Assembly (NCBI RefSeq): GCF_001649575.2
Contig: NC_051439.1
Span: 16,976,863 to 17,040,862, forward strand
Length of the DNA: 64,000 nucleotides
Direction: 5' to 3'
DNA from: Kryptolebias marmoratus
Taxonomy: Eukaryota; Chordata; Actinopteri; Cyprinodontiformes; Rivulidae
The notes beneath the pieces are model-generated. The model did not search any database, was not told the DNA's origin, and worked only from the letters and a program-made list of their open reading frames with translations. Both the position numbers and the translations under genes were made by a program. This document shows, in pieces, positions 49,301 through 57,119 of the stretch (position 1 is the first letter of the stretch; the number at the start of each line of letters is the position of its first letter).

Positions 49301-49821
49301 GGTCTCCACCTAATGCGTCCGACTCAAAACCCCGTTCCACCTCTGTGAAAGAGTCTGACATTCTGAGTGATGAGGACGACGATGGATTTAGTGAGGCAGG
49401 CCCAAGGAGGGACAGTGGGGACAGCAGTTCCCCAACGAGCACCATTGAAGCGCAGATCCTCCAGCTTCAACTCTCTGAGGACGTCGTGTCTAAATGTTCG
49501 TTGGCCCCACGTGTTCAACCGGAGGGAATCGGTGATACTCCAGAGGTCCAACACAAGCCGGCGCGGGTACACTTTAGTGCTGTTAAGAGAAAACCCAGCA
49601 GTTTTAGAAGGAGCCAGGGTGCACTGTTGCACATGAAGGAGCAGAACAGGTCACTTGACAGCCAGCTGGACCCAACATCGCCATGTGGAGTGGTGGACCT
49701 CAACACACTGCTGGAACGAGAGTTCAGTGTCCAAAGTCTGACATCTGTAGTGAATGAAGACTGCTTCTTTGATACAGCTGAAAGCTGCGCCACAAACTCT
49801 GGAAATGCCACCTCTTCTTAG
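12207..49821 (+). CDS. tiam2: tiam2 (STEF), Rac1 guanine nucleotide exchange factor, 25 coding exons
   Basis: Joined exons: 12207-13382, 15969-16410, 16552-16724, 17407-17631, 20211-20396, 20688-20831, 23241-23297, 27720-27887, 28332-28436, 28519-28597, 28682-28771, 28878-29087, 30870-30958, 40942-41166, 41899-41967, 42957-43082, 43470-43578, 45942-46121, 46259-46377, 46801-46909, 47201-47259, 47366-47468, 47618-47711, 48886-49040, 49136-49821. The sum is 5178 nt, or 1725 residues, with every junction in phase. Visible domains are N-terminal PH (about 503-620), coiled coil/extension (about 620-735), Ras-binding (about 825-895), PDZ (about 905-990), DH (about 1103-1300) and C-terminal PH (about 1325-1470). 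The family loads GTP onto Rac1 at membranes and acts in neurite growth and cell migration. The PH extension targets the membrane and the DH-PH pair catalyses exchange. Motifs such as [15 protein letters not shown] and [14 protein letters not shown] favour TIAM2 over TIAM1. Whether this is the a or b teleost paralogue cannot be told. The linker exon at 30870 is the least certain. Confidence 0.95.
13383..15968 (+). other. tiam2: tiam2 intron after coding exon 1
   Basis: The GT-AG intron is 2.6 kb and AT-rich. No further exon or recognised repeat is seen. Confidence 0.85.
15969..16410 (+). CDS. tiam2: tiam2 coding exon 2 (residues 393-540, start of N-terminal PH)
   Basis: The exon follows CCCCTCAG and ends AAAG|GTAAAC. 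It encodes the conserved [14 protein letters not shown] helix, an acidic Ser-rich stretch, [15 protein letters not shown], and then the first strands of the N-terminal PH domain with [13 protein letters not shown]. The last Gly codon is split, with one base in this exon. Confidence 0.95.
16552..16724 (+). CDS. tiam2: tiam2 coding exon 3 (residues 540-597, N-terminal PH)
   Basis: This exon is separated from the previous one by an intron of only 141 bp. It encodes [31 protein letters not shown] and [13 protein letters not shown], the middle strands of the PH fold. It ends CAG|GTAGGG in phase 0. Confidence 0.95.
16725..17406 (+). other. tiam2: tiam2 intron within the N-terminal PH coding region
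   Basis: The intron is 682 bp with GT-AG borders. Nothing else is recognised in it. Confidence 0.85.
17407..17631 (+). CDS. tiam2: tiam2 coding exon 4 (residues 598-672, PH C-helix and coiled coil)
   Basis: The exon starts after TTTAAG with [18 protein letters not shown], the C-terminal PH helix with its invariant Trp. It continues into the coiled-coil extension ([26 protein letters not shown]) and ends NRKAIENQ. The exon is 225 nt, phase 0 to 0. In this family the PH-CC-Ex unit drives plasma-membrane targeting and scaffold binding. Confidence 0.95.
17632..20210 (+). other. tiam2: tiam2 intron before coding exon 5
   Basis: The intron is 2.6 kb. It holds a short direct duplication (TTTGGTTAAATGT twice, about 18269-18298), a G run near 19122 and a T run near 19421. 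No exon is seen. The 178-codon frame at 17741-18277 is judged random. Confidence 0.8.
20211..20396 (+). CDS. tiam2: tiam2 coding exon 5 (residues 673-734, extension subdomain)
   Basis: The acceptor is CTCTTACAG. The exon encodes [39 protein letters not shown] and [13 protein letters not shown], almost residue for residue the TIAM extension subdomain. It is 186 nt, phase 0 to 0, with donor CTG|GTGAGG. Confidence 0.95.
20688..20831 (+). CDS. tiam2: tiam2 coding exon 6 (residues 735-782)
   Basis: This is a 48-codon basic segment after the extension subdomain: ICSRDE, a run of Arg/Lys, [19 protein letters not shown] and RPSVSQ. It matches the Ser/Arg-rich linker of TIAM2 that leads to the Ras-binding domain. 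Acceptor is CTCAG, donor CAG|GTATTA. Confidence 0.92.
20832..23240 (+). other. tiam2: tiam2 intron before coding exon 7
   Basis: The intron is 2.4 kb with a TG dinucleotide repeat at 23121-23147, about 95 bp before the acceptor. No exon is recognised. Confidence 0.8.
23121..23147. repeat. (TG)n microsatellite
   Basis: About 13 uninterrupted TG units, within a tiam2 intron. Confidence 0.95.
23241..23297 (+). CDS. tiam2: tiam2 coding exon 7 (residues 783-801, linker micro-exon)
   Basis: This is a 57-nt exon encoding [19 protein letters not shown] between TTTGATTTCAG and GAG|GTGAGT. The VF after ...SVSQ matches the SITQVF junction of mammalian TIAM2. It is symmetric (phase 0 to 0), so skipping it would keep the frame. 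Confidence 0.85.
25365..25825 (-). repeat. dispersed repeat family, copy 2 (longest)
   Basis: Read on the minus strand it carries the blocks in order: a stretch near CAAGGAGGG at the 25825 end, then ATGTTGAGAAATGGAGACG, TAGCCATTTTGG, TCGTGAAAGATGCTCAGC, CTGACTGAGTTATAATCA, CAGCCATCTTAAATTGG and a tail with CACGGGCAAAAGAATTATTT. It is the best copy for building a consensus. Confidence 0.7.
27301..27324. repeat. perfect 10-bp inverted repeat
   Basis: Arms ATTCAACGTA and TACGTTGAAT flank a 4-base loop TAAT. It lies 35 bp before a second perfect hairpin. Confidence 0.9.
27360..27390. repeat. perfect 12-bp inverted repeat
   Basis: Arms CAAAACCTCCAG and CTGGAGGTTTTG flank a 7-base loop (27372-27378). 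Confidence 0.9.
27720..27887 (+). CDS. tiam2: tiam2 coding exon 8 (residues 802-857, Ras-binding domain start)
   Basis: The exon encodes [10 protein letters not shown], then the ubiquitin-like Ras-binding domain from [18 protein letters not shown] to [11 protein letters not shown]. It follows ATCTTACAG and is 168 nt, phase 0 to 0. The donor is AAG|GTTGGA, weaker than the other tiam2 donors. Reading through it meets a stop at 27921. Confidence 0.92.
27888..28331 (+). other. tiam2: tiam2 intron inside the Ras-binding domain coding region
   Basis: The intron is 444 bp. The 5' site is GTTGGA, weaker than others in the gene. Nothing else is recognised. Confidence 0.8.
28332..28436 (+). CDS. tiam2: tiam2 coding exon 9 (residues 858-892, Ras-binding domain)
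   Basis: The exon encodes [16 protein letters not shown] followed by a short acidic/basic loop and PGELLRDV, the second half of the Ras-binding fold. It is 105 nt, phase 0 to 0, acceptor AAACAG, donor GTG|GTAAGA. Confidence 0.9.
28519..28597 (+). CDS. tiam2: tiam2 coding exon 10 (residues 893-919, RBD end to PDZ start)
   Basis: The preceding intron is only 82 bp. The exon encodes [19 protein letters not shown] and the first PDZ residues, ending in DFG at the carboxylate-binding loop. The final Gly codon is split 1+2. Confidence 0.92.
28682..28771 (+). CDS. tiam2: tiam2 coding exon 11 (residues 919-949, PDZ)
   Basis: The exon completes the DFGFAV ligand-binding loop of the PDZ domain and encodes [19 protein letters not shown]. 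It is 90 nt, phase 1 to 1, after an 84-bp intron. Confidence 0.93.
28878..29087 (+). CDS. tiam2: tiam2 coding exon 12 (residues 949-1019, PDZ end and linker)
   Basis: The exon encodes [39 protein letters not shown] and then a poorly conserved Pro/His-rich linker ending AKSSS plus one base (phase 1). The acceptor follows a TG repeat. The PDZ core matches TIAM2, but the linker does not. Confidence 0.93.
29088..30869 (+). other. tiam2: tiam2 intron after the PDZ exons
   Basis: The intron is 1.8 kb and AT-rich, with no repeat or exon recognised. Confidence 0.7.
30870..30958 (+). CDS. tiam2: probable tiam2 coding exon 13 (residues 1019-1048, PDZ-DH linker)
   Basis: This exon has a very good acceptor (CTCATTCTCTCCAG) and donor AAG|GTAGGA. 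Its 89 nt take phase 1 from exon 12 and deliver phase 0 to the exon at 40942, with no stop. The encoded 30 residues ([11 protein letters not shown]... HRLIQHSK) are not conserved with mammalian TIAM2, so support is splice phase and sites only. The open stretch at 34385 has the same phase pattern and could replace it. Confidence 0.65.
31232..31255. repeat. (CA)n microsatellite
   Basis: About 12 CA units, intronic. Confidence 0.95.
31615..31630. repeat. G homopolymer with undetermined base
   Basis: A run of G interrupted by the only N I noticed (31617). This is probably a sequencing or assembly uncertainty in the homopolymer. Confidence 0.9.
32059..32081. repeat. (CTG)n trinucleotide repeat
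   Basis: Seven to eight CTG units within the long intron. No coding context is seen. Confidence 0.95.
34385..34797 (+). CDS. candidate unassigned coding exon (alternative tiam2 exon or nested gene)
   Basis: Reading from TTGTCAG|TC, the frame is open for 413 nt to a donor GCG|GTAATT; if not spliced it stops at 34812. From the ATG at 34471 onward the third codon positions are mostly G or C, unlike the AT-rich intron around it. The product has an Ala/Gly-rich start, then [20 protein letters not shown], an acidic [24 protein letters not shown] and a Cys-rich end, probably helical. Phase is 1 at the acceptor and 0 at the donor, so it could be spliced from the exon ending 29087 in place of the one at 30870. 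I recognise no family. It may instead be a separate small gene of 113 codons from 34471. Confidence 0.4.
36338..36845 (+). mobile_element. degraded 3' end of a non-LTR retrotransposon (LINE)
   Basis: The stretch keeps the order of blocks typical of a common fish LINE reverse transcriptase 3' end: AGAGGCCATGGTTCTCGAC, a GAAAGCGAAGCTTTTCATTTAC-like segment, GAAAGGAATCAGCTGAAGTG, TTCGGACATCTGATCAGAATG-type sequence, and a GGATGGATGG tail at 36835. It has frame breaks and yields no product. Clade assignment (L2/Rex-like) is uncertain. Confidence 0.7.
37660..37776 (+). CDS. candidate unassigned cassette exon
   Basis: This is a 117-nt open stretch between ATTTAAG and GAG|GTAGTG, phase 0 to 0. It encodes 39 Arg-rich residues including [20 protein letters not shown] and [15 protein letters not shown]. 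Third positions are mostly G or C. The phase fits both the candidate exon ending 34797 and the tiam2 exon starting 40942. The acceptor lacks a strong pyrimidine tract and the donor is mediocre. No family is recognised. Confidence 0.35.
40302..40520 (+). repeat. dispersed repeat family, copy 3 (truncated)
   Basis: It starts AGCATTTCTTGAAGGAATG and continues with GTTTTAAACTAAGATC and TGTTGAGAAACGATGG, matching the 5' part of the family. The 3' half is missing. Confidence 0.65.
40942..41166 (+). CDS. tiam2: tiam2 coding exon 14 (residues 1049-1123, DH start)
   Basis: The exon starts with [15 protein letters not shown], which aligns with the AEQITALCRSF segment of mammalian TIAM2. After a Gly-rich stretch comes [20 protein letters not shown], conserved region 1 of the Dbl-homology domain. 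It is 225 nt, phase 0 to 0, acceptor CCCCCTACAG, donor AAG|GTGAGT. Confidence 0.95.
41167..41898 (+). other. tiam2: tiam2 intron with GGA repeat
   Basis: The intron is 732 bp, with a purine tract of GGA/GGT units at 41622-41659. No exon is seen. Confidence 0.85.
41622..41659. repeat. GGA-rich trinucleotide repeat
   Basis: Purine-rich GGA/GGT repeat inside a tiam2 intron. Open frames of Gly/Arg or Pro across it are artefacts of the repeat. Confidence 0.9.
41899..41967 (+). CDS. tiam2: tiam2 coding exon 15 (residues 1124-1146, DH)
   Basis: This 69-nt exon encodes [19 protein letters not shown] followed by TQDE, the end of the first DH helix and the following turn. It is nearly identical to mammalian TIAM2. 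Acceptor is TTTTCTTACAG, donor GAG|GTAGGT. Confidence 0.95.
41968..42956 (+). other. tiam2: tiam2 intron within the DH coding region
   Basis: The intron is 989 bp with a long pyrimidine-rich 3' end. Nothing else is recognised. Confidence 0.85.
42957..43082 (+). CDS. tiam2: tiam2 coding exon 16 (residues 1147-1188, DH)
   Basis: The exon encodes [32 protein letters not shown] and LETPSQFK. It is 126 nt, phase 0 to 0, with acceptor CCTTCTCAG and donor AAG|GTGAGA. Confidence 0.95.
43083..43469 (+). other. tiam2: tiam2 intron within the DH coding region
   Basis: The intron is 387 bp with GT-AG borders. Nothing else is recognised. Confidence 0.85.
43470..43578 (+). CDS. tiam2: tiam2 coding exon 17 (residues 1189-1225, DH)
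   Basis: The exon encodes [20 protein letters not shown] and [16 protein letters not shown], essentially identical to TIAM2. It ends in phase 1, with the Ala codon split across the following intron. Confidence 0.96.
43579..45941 (+). other. tiam2: tiam2 intron with Tc1-like relic
   Basis: The intron is 2.4 kb. It contains the transposon relic at 44524-45063, a C run near 45313 and a T run near 45651. No exon is seen. Confidence 0.85.
44524..45063 (+). mobile_element. degraded Tc1/mariner-type transposon, second copy
   Basis: The ends are TTCCAATTCCAACAAAGTTG and, inverted, CCCAACGTTTTTGGAAGTAG. Interior blocks (GTGGAAAACTGTTTTGTGG, GAGGGACCATCCAGCCTG, CTGATGGTATGGGGGTGCA, CTCCAGCAGCTGTTCTCCTC) match the catalytic and C-terminal half of the fish Tc1-like transposase. 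The N-terminal half is missing, the reverse of the copy at 4183. Confidence 0.8.
45942..46121 (+). CDS. tiam2: tiam2 coding exon 18 (residues 1225-1285, catalytic DH core)
   Basis: The exon encodes [27 protein letters not shown] and [19 protein letters not shown], the conserved region 3 helix that forms much of the Rac contact in Dbl-family exchange factors, then [11 protein letters not shown]. It is 180 nt, phase 1 to 1. Confidence 0.97.
46259..46377 (+). CDS. tiam2: tiam2 coding exon 19 (residues 1285-1324, DH end)
   Basis: The exon encodes [34 protein letters not shown] and HDKE, the last long DH helix that contacts Rac switch regions in TIAM1 structures. It has the 5' phase 1 partner and ends in phase 0 at GAG|GTGGAT. 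Confidence 0.96.
46378..46800 (+). other. tiam2: tiam2 intron between DH and C-terminal PH coding regions
   Basis: The intron is 423 bp with borders GTGGAT and GGCAG. No other feature is seen. Confidence 0.85.
46801..46909 (+). CDS. tiam2: tiam2 coding exon 20 (residues 1325-1361, C-terminal PH)
   Basis: The exon follows TTCCCGGCAG. It encodes [19 protein letters not shown], then [15 protein letters not shown], the first strands of the DH-linked PH domain. It is 109 nt and ends in phase 1. Confidence 0.95.
47201..47259 (+). CDS. tiam2: tiam2 coding exon 21 (residues 1361-1380, C-terminal PH)
   Basis: This 59-nt exon after CTTTCTCACCAG encodes [20 protein letters not shown], a PH strand with a basic loop. 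It ends ATG|GTAAGA in phase 0. Confidence 0.94.
47366..47468 (+). CDS. tiam2: tiam2 coding exon 22 (residues 1381-1415, C-terminal PH)
   Basis: The exon encodes [20 protein letters not shown] followed by GNTA, clearly the TIAM2 PH domain. The intron before it is 106 bp. It ends in phase 1 at GCAG|GTAAAA. Confidence 0.95.
47618..47711 (+). CDS. tiam2: tiam2 coding exon 23 (residues 1415-1446, C-terminal PH)
   Basis: The exon encodes [20 protein letters not shown] followed by FQLCS. It is 94 nt, enters in phase 1 and leaves in phase 2 (AG|GTCAGT). Confidence 0.94.
47712..48885 (+). other. tiam2: tiam2 intron in the C-terminal PH coding region
   Basis: The intron is 1.17 kb and very AT-rich. 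The 116-codon frame at 48373-48723 is low-complexity and not conserved to my knowledge. Confidence 0.8.
48886..49040 (+). CDS. tiam2: tiam2 coding exon 24 (residues 1446-1498, PH C-terminal helix)
   Basis: The exon encodes [19 protein letters not shown] and then a basic stretch ending PSAAKL. The helix matches the end of the C-terminal PH domain in TIAM2. It is 155 nt, phase 2 to 1. Confidence 0.94.
49136..49821 (+). CDS. tiam2: tiam2 last coding exon 25 (residues 1498-1725) with stop
   Basis: This is the C-terminal tail. It has [30 protein letters not shown] and [19 protein letters not shown], all nearly identical to the mammalian TIAM2 tail, separated by variable Ser/Pro-rich sequence. The frame ends at TAG (49819-49821). 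The tail is likely disordered and acidic, with many phosphorylatable serines. Confidence 0.95.
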
Positions 49822-50987
49822 GAGCCTGCACGGACAGAACAGACCTGTACAGTATCTGACGCACAAATTAGAGGTCACAACGGTGAGGACACTGTCTAAT
49901 ATTCCAGAACCCTCGGCGGGGGGAACCCTTGTGGGTCACTGCCAACATGGCTGTGAAGCTTTGCCTGAACCTAAAAGTCTGTAGGTCTGACATCCACCAA
50001 CAAAAGGTTGGGTATAAATGATCTCTTGGCAGAAATACCTGGTTTCTCTTCCTATAGTGATTTCTGTCCCATAGATGACTGCTATAAATCTGCCAAGCAC
50101 TGATGTGAATGTGTGAGCTCTTCAGCTCTCTGGGCTTCGCCTCATCTCAAAACAAAACATCTAAAAAAAAAAAAAAAAAAGTCTTGTGTTCCCCCAATGG
50201 CTCATGCTGATTGGCAGGTTTTATTAAATGTTTGACCTTTTCTGTGAAAAAATGGGGAGAATGTTCTTGTCTGTCAGTCACAAATGTCCCAAGTGCCGAG
50301 AAAGGGGCTGAAGTCCAGCGTGTGCACAGTGACAGGACACGGAGGCGAACCAGGTTTCTCAGGCAGGCACTGCAGTGAGTTTTGGACTGCTTTCCAGTTT
50401 ATATTGGCTAATGTATTAGGTTTAACTTAGCCAAACACAGCAGGTCGCTGGTAGTTTAAATTTGGTTTTAGGGGCTGCACAATATTGGGAAAACACGCAA
50501 TGGGGATTTCATCACTGAAGAACGCAATGACAGTAGCTCTAGTGATAAACCCACATTGTGACGCCAACAACATTTTGGCCACTGTCCGAATTGGCTGTGG
50601 GCATTCAGAGGGTCCATGTGTTTACATTTAATTATTTACTATGTTGAAATTGCACACATTGATAGATACTGCAGTAACTTAGAAGTTTGGAGATATTGTG
50701 CAGCCCTCGTTAAAACTGAAGAGGTGATCATGGAGAGCTGCAAAGGTCAAGACGGACTTCTTGACCCAAACAATCAGGAAGGAGACTAACTCACACAACA
50801 AAGCCTTTTAGCTGTATTTGGTGCACAACAGTACACTGTTTGCCTATTTTTTTAACTGTACAGGGCATAATGTTATTACTGCTGTTTATTTATTTTTAGG
50901 ATTGATTGTGTATACCTTTTCTAGCTTAAAAGATTTTGGGTTGAAAGCTTGACTTCTTGGCTGCAAATGTGTCTATTCTTGAATTAA

Positions 50988-50993
50988 AATAAA
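50988..50993 (+). promoter_or_regulatory. polyadenylation signal AATAAA, proximal
   Basis: This canonical hexamer lies about 1.17 kb after the tiam2 stop, in an AT-rich context with T-rich sequence downstream. It could give the shorter tiam2 3' end. Confidence 0.4.
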
Positions 50994-51370
50994 TATTATT
51001 TCTTTTCATTTTAAATGTAGCCACCTGGATTTAGTTGTTTTCACTGAAGACCGTAACTTCCAGTGTTTTTATTGGAATTATTTAAACTGCAAAAAAATGT
51101 TTTCAATTCCTGCAATTATTATGTTTGTATGTGAGATTTATGTATAATCAAATATACCTGACACTGTACAGTTAAATGAGGCAGGAATTTGCAATAAACA
51201 CAGCAAATATTTTTGTAGAAACTGTTTGCCGTAGCATAAAGTGCATTTTGAGGTACTGTAAAAAAGGCAAACTGCTACTTCTCAGCTCATTTTTTTTTTT
51301 TTTTTACCATGCCTTTAATGCTAGCATACCAATGAATGTGAATGCTCTATTCTTGTGGAACTGTTTTATA

Positions 51371-51376
51371 AATAAA
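51371..51376 (+). promoter_or_regulatory. polyadenylation signal AATAAA, distal
   Basis: This canonical hexamer lies about 1.55 kb after the tiam2 stop. It is followed by a TG-rich stretch at 51405-51430, as expected of a cleavage region. Confidence 0.45.
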
Positions 51377-51395
51377 AGCTTCATCTTTGAATGAC

Positions 51396-54137
51396 ATCTG
51401 GGGAACAGTGCCTTCAGTTTTGCCTGTTCTTTATAGCTCATTGACAGATAAAGGAGTTGTGGGAAATAAGAATCTTATCTGAGGCTCGGTCCCAGGGTTA
51501 GACGTGATGGATGGATGGTCCCTGATTGGCTGTCAGAAGAAATGCAGGATTCTACATCATGCTTTGGAAGCAAAAAGGTATATTCTCAATAGAATATGTA
51601 ATTATCTGACAGAAATGGGGCACAGAAAGATGACAGAATGGGGGGGTTACTTTGGTACATGGATGGAACATATGAAATTTAATCCACATCCTGGGAAATT
51701 TTGTTGTTGCTTGATCGTGTTAGGCATCTCCACAAAGACAATTAGTTTTCTATTTTTAATCTGAGCACCTCCAACACTCATTTCCCCACATCCTCTATCT
51801 GCACAGCAAAATGGATTCAACCTCATTTTCAGGACCTGTGACTTTTTGCTGCTGGGCCTGTAATTCAGCATGTAAAATGATTTGTTTTTCCTTCCAAAAC
51901 TGTTCAGCCTTAATCTCAAAGCACAGATAATAATAAATGTGCAACAAAGTTTTCACACATTTTAGGTTTTTTTCAAGGCAGTCTATGATATGAACTGTGA
52001 GGGGCAACAAAATAATTAAATCTAAAGTTAGTGAAGACAAAAGCCTGGAAAAAAATGATTCAAACTCCAGGTCAAAAATCCTGAAATTCCTTTTAAATCA
52101 AGTTACCTACACTTCACTATTGCATTTATTATTTTCAAGGCTTGAACATAATAGCTACAACTCTTTCATTTCTCAACATAAGATCATCTTAGTCTTAAAC
52201 TCTGGCCTGATGGGTGATAAGGATGCTGGGTCTTTAATATACTTTAACAAGTAAGATTAAGTTTAACAGATCAGAATAAAGTAGTTTTTTCTAAAATTTG
52301 ACACTACATCTTTGCAGCTAACTTCTGTCAGAACTGAGGCAGGACCGTGGCTTTGTGTTTAAACATGCTTTGGCACTGCGGCTGTACAGTTATGGCAAAG
52401 TGTGTTTCCTGCTGTGTGAAAGCAGCCTGAAGCCAATCGTTGAGTTTGAAGAGGTTTTCAAACGCTGCAGCCAGCCCATGACGGGAGCTGTCAGCCAGGC
52501 ATACAGAGAAACCACTTCTATTTCATGACACTTTCTCACTATCTTATTGTCAACAGCTACCGCTACTGTGTTTGGCAAAGCTGGTTAACCAACAGGGCAA
52601 ATATTTAAAAGATCATGGGATTAAGACCTTTTCAAAACAGAAAAATTAGATCTTAGTAAAAGACATTCGTTCACACTATGAAAAAATAACCTAATATACA
52701 ATTTATATAGTGGCCAAACTCAGACACAAAACCAGAAATTAAAATAATCTTCACTAAAGAGATGCAAAATGATAACATAGAAATGTATATCAAGGCTAAA
52801 CCTTTAAATAATGAAGTTAGAAACAAAATCTGCTTCACTTGTAGTTCTTTGAGTCTGTTTGTGGACTCTGTTAGTCCTGCTGTACGAATGTCTTCCTAAG
52901 CTGATATCAAATAATGTGAAGTAGTCAGAAGTTTATTACAGGCATCAAACTGTTGATTTGACAGCTCAGATCTGTGTTAAAACCAGACAGCATTTATATA
53001 AACACAAATGCACTGGAAACTCCAAAGACATTTCTGCACAACCATATCTCATTAGTGCAAAACCACTCTGCTGCTCCCTCTGCGTGAGATAATTTCTCAC
53101 CATTAAATTGGGCCTTCATCTACCAAAATAAAAGCTTTACATAGCAACGGACCTCTGGATTTCTTTTTGGGTGAGCTGTAAAACGCAACACTTTGCTCCT
53201 GCATGTTTGCCGTGTCGATTCTCGATTGCTGCAAGAGATTATCACCCACCTCTCATTGAAACTGAGTGAAGTCTCCCTCTGGCAAGTCGACCCAAACATA
53301 CCATCTGTCGTACTGGCAGGGAGCAGCGCTGCCGCGTTCTGCTGCTGACAATCTCTGCTAATATTCAAAGAAGATGATTTATTGAATCCTTAAACAATAA
53401 ACAACAGGTTCCCATTTTATTCACCGTGTTGAAGGTCTTAATGCATTAATATATCTGGTTTAATTAAATAAAACTCCCTTTCATTATTTCGTCTCATTTA
53501 CAGCTCGACAGTAACGAGCTCATTTGGATGAATATGAACAGTAGAAGAGAAACATACAGCTGAGATAATCTCATTAACTGACAGAGGTAAAATGAACACA
53601 ATTATTAAAAACAGAATTGAAACATTTTTTTAAATTTAACAACAGTCTTTCCTTTAAGCTGACAAATTCACAGCAGTTTCACTACCCCTTTAAAGCTCCG
53701 TCTCCCAAGTGACTAAGCAATACGCACTTGAAAAGAAAAAAATGTCCTGGATGTGGCGCTGCCATGTTCTCGTTCTCTAAATCACCCTAAAAGCACTGAC
53801 ATTTCTTTCAGGTCCCACAGGACAAGGTGTTGGATGGAAATGAAGAAAGAATTGGGACATAAAGAGATACTTACTCGCCAGGAGCTAGTGTGGGGCTGCT
53901 TTCGTTCCTTTGCCCAAAAACACACGAATGTCGCATCCAAAAAAATATATATATATTGTGCTCTTACACTATTCATGTATTTCAAATTGCTTATTTCTCC
54001 CTGGGTGCAGGCAGAATGTTTAAAAATGCAAGTCTATGCCAGGTGGAAATGTCAAAGCTAAGAGCAATGTGTTGTCTCCATCTGCTAACAGAGGCTATTA
54101 GTGGGTTTCTCTTGGTTGTAGACGATTTTTTTTTTCC
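51396..54137. other. tiam2-tfb1m convergent intergenic region
   Basis: The two genes end toward each other here. It includes the decayed repeat copy at 52030-52260. TTTATT at 53378-53383 is a possible minus-strand polyadenylation signal for tfb1m, about 755 bp past its stop. No gene is seen. Confidence 0.6.
52030..52260 (-). repeat. dispersed repeat family, copy 4 (decayed)
   Basis: The minus strand shows the block order TTAAGACTAAGATGATCTTA, TGTTGAGAAATGAAAG and TTCAAGCCTTGAAAATAAT, a diverged 5' part of the family. Confidence 0.5.
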
Positions 54138-54393
54138 TCAGCAGGGTTGAGGAGAACTCTTGGTGGAATCCACTGGCATGCGTTTATTCCTGCTCAGGTG
54201 CTTCAGCCTGAGCTCCTCTCTGAACTCGTAGCCGAGGAGGTCGGGCTCGTGGGCGCAGAGCTGAGCGTAGGCCTCCGTTAATGCCCGTACGTGTGGTATG
54301 GTGAGCTCCGTGGGTCGCAGAACGGGGTCCACGTCCGCCTGCTGCATCATCTCCTGCGTCAGCTCCGCACGGCACACCTCGGGAAACAACCGT
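54138..54393 (-). CDS. tfb1m: tfb1m last coding exon, mitochondrial 12S rRNA dimethyltransferase C-terminus
   Basis: On the minus strand this exon encodes RLFPEVCRAELTQEMM, DVDPVLRPTELTIPHVRAL and a conserved end with YEFREEL, then a short basic tail and TGA (54138-54140). The pattern (LFPE..., D.DP.LRP..L...H...L...Y, FREEL) is the C-terminal helical region of TFB1M. That enzyme dimethylates two adenines in the helix-45 loop of mitochondrial 12S rRNA and is needed for assembly of the small mitoribosomal subunit. The acceptor reads CACCACAG on the minus strand. The first base completes a Glu codon from the exon at 55546-55673. The gene is convergent with tiam2, as in human. Confidence 0.92.
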
Positions 54394-55673
<1,280 letters not shown>

Positions 55674-55675
55674 CT

Positions 55676-55690
55676 ACACACACACACACA
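55676..55690. repeat. (CA)n repeat at the tfb1m acceptor
   Basis: Seven CA units directly upstream (minus strand: TG units) of the tfb1m acceptor at 55674-55675, acting as its pyrimidine tract. Confidence 0.9.
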
Positions 55691-57090
55691 GAAAAACAGA
55701 AAGAGGAAATGACAGCAGGAGGGTTAGCAAAAACCTTGAAAATAGATTGACGAGTGTGCTCATAGAACTGTGGGGGGATGCAGCATGAAAGCGCAGACAG
55801 GTGTGATGGGAGAGGAGAATACAAAGTGTGGAGAAGAATGCTTACCTGCTAAATGGCCAGAGAGATACGGAACAAAACAAAGAGGGAATGAGAGCGATCA
55901 TCTCACTGGGCTAAAACAAAAACGAGAGGCAGGAAATCGTGTGACGCAGCACGGCTGGATAGCTGGTTGCTTCCAGTTGCCACAGTAACACCTGTGCATG
56001 GACCATAGAAACAGAGCCTCTCTGTCGCTGCATCACCAGGGAGTTCCTTAATACCCACAAGCCTGACTCACGATAGCGCCGTATTTCTTCCTCACGCCGT
56101 CTCTGTCAATAGAGCTTTACCATTTCCACTGAGTGACAAACTAATGCAAAACGAACACAAACAGATCCAGTGATAGGTTCATTAAGAAGAGCCAACATCC
56201 TACTTAAAAAAAAGAAAACACTGAAAAGAGTGAACTGTTTAACACTGTAACAGAAAAGGATTCCATCTACATCCTTAGTTTTGTGAAGCTTATCCAGACA
56301 AGCATATTTTTGAATAATGTATGCAATGAATGTAAATTCAACCAAGCAGAAATATTCCCAAACTAAAGCTTAAGCTCCTCATTTATTTGTCTGATCCATC
56401 CCCACACCCACATCAGATTTTACCCAGCACTAACCCTACCCCATGACCCTTCAACAAGCAGATATGCCATCAATTATTCCTGATTCCATTTATGTAAAGT
56501 TATGTGTTTTCGCTGGCATTCCAATACATTGTTTACCCTTGAGTTGTATAACTTACAACAAACTTCATATACAAAGTTATTTTTATGCTTAGAAGATTTA
56601 CTGGCATCCAATGTAAGACATGAGACAAATGTCCATCTAAATATTATAATAGTTGTTGTGACAATAACATATTTGGAACAGAGAAAATTCATTTGAGTTT
56701 TTCTGTAGCCCCTTGTTTGAAGGGTGCCCCTTAAAAATATGAGTTTGAAGGGCTTACCACTTCACCCTCCTCCAACATAACAAAAAGAACTGGGACACCA
56801 CTATAGCTTGGTGTGAATGCTCAAAACATAGAGGCAGGGTTAATGCTGGAGGATTCACCTCAAATCAAATGTCATAATTATGTATGTGTAATTATTACCA
56901 TTAATTTCCACTTAAAAGTAAATAAAGCAGGGTCAGTGAAAGCACTGGTGTTAAGTTATTTAAAGGTGAAGTTAGAGTTAAGGTGAGTTCAGTCATGGGG
57001 GGTAATCATGAGGTGTGCAAAGACACCCCGCAATTCAAAGAACATGAATTCAATTTTGATTTTCACATCTGCAGAAGTGTAATATTGTAT

Positions 57091-57119
57091 GAAGAAAAAG
57101 AAAAAGAAGAAGAAGAAGA
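57091..57119. repeat. GAA/AAAAG-rich simple repeat
   Basis: Purine-only simple repeat, non-coding. Confidence 0.9.

Larger units (their letters stand above)
49822..51395 (+). other. tiam2: tiam2 3' untranslated region (inferred)
   Basis: About 1.57 kb after the stop has no further coding pattern. It is AT-rich with a 19-base A run near 50162 and ends near the downstream polyadenylation signal at 51371. The exact end is inferred, not shown. Confidence 0.6.

Noticed and set aside
56040..56110. Minus-strand open segment (IDRDGVRKKYGAI) before a GTGAGT donor, as a tfb1m exon
   Set aside because: Does not match any TFB1M block, and an in-frame stop lies close upstream.
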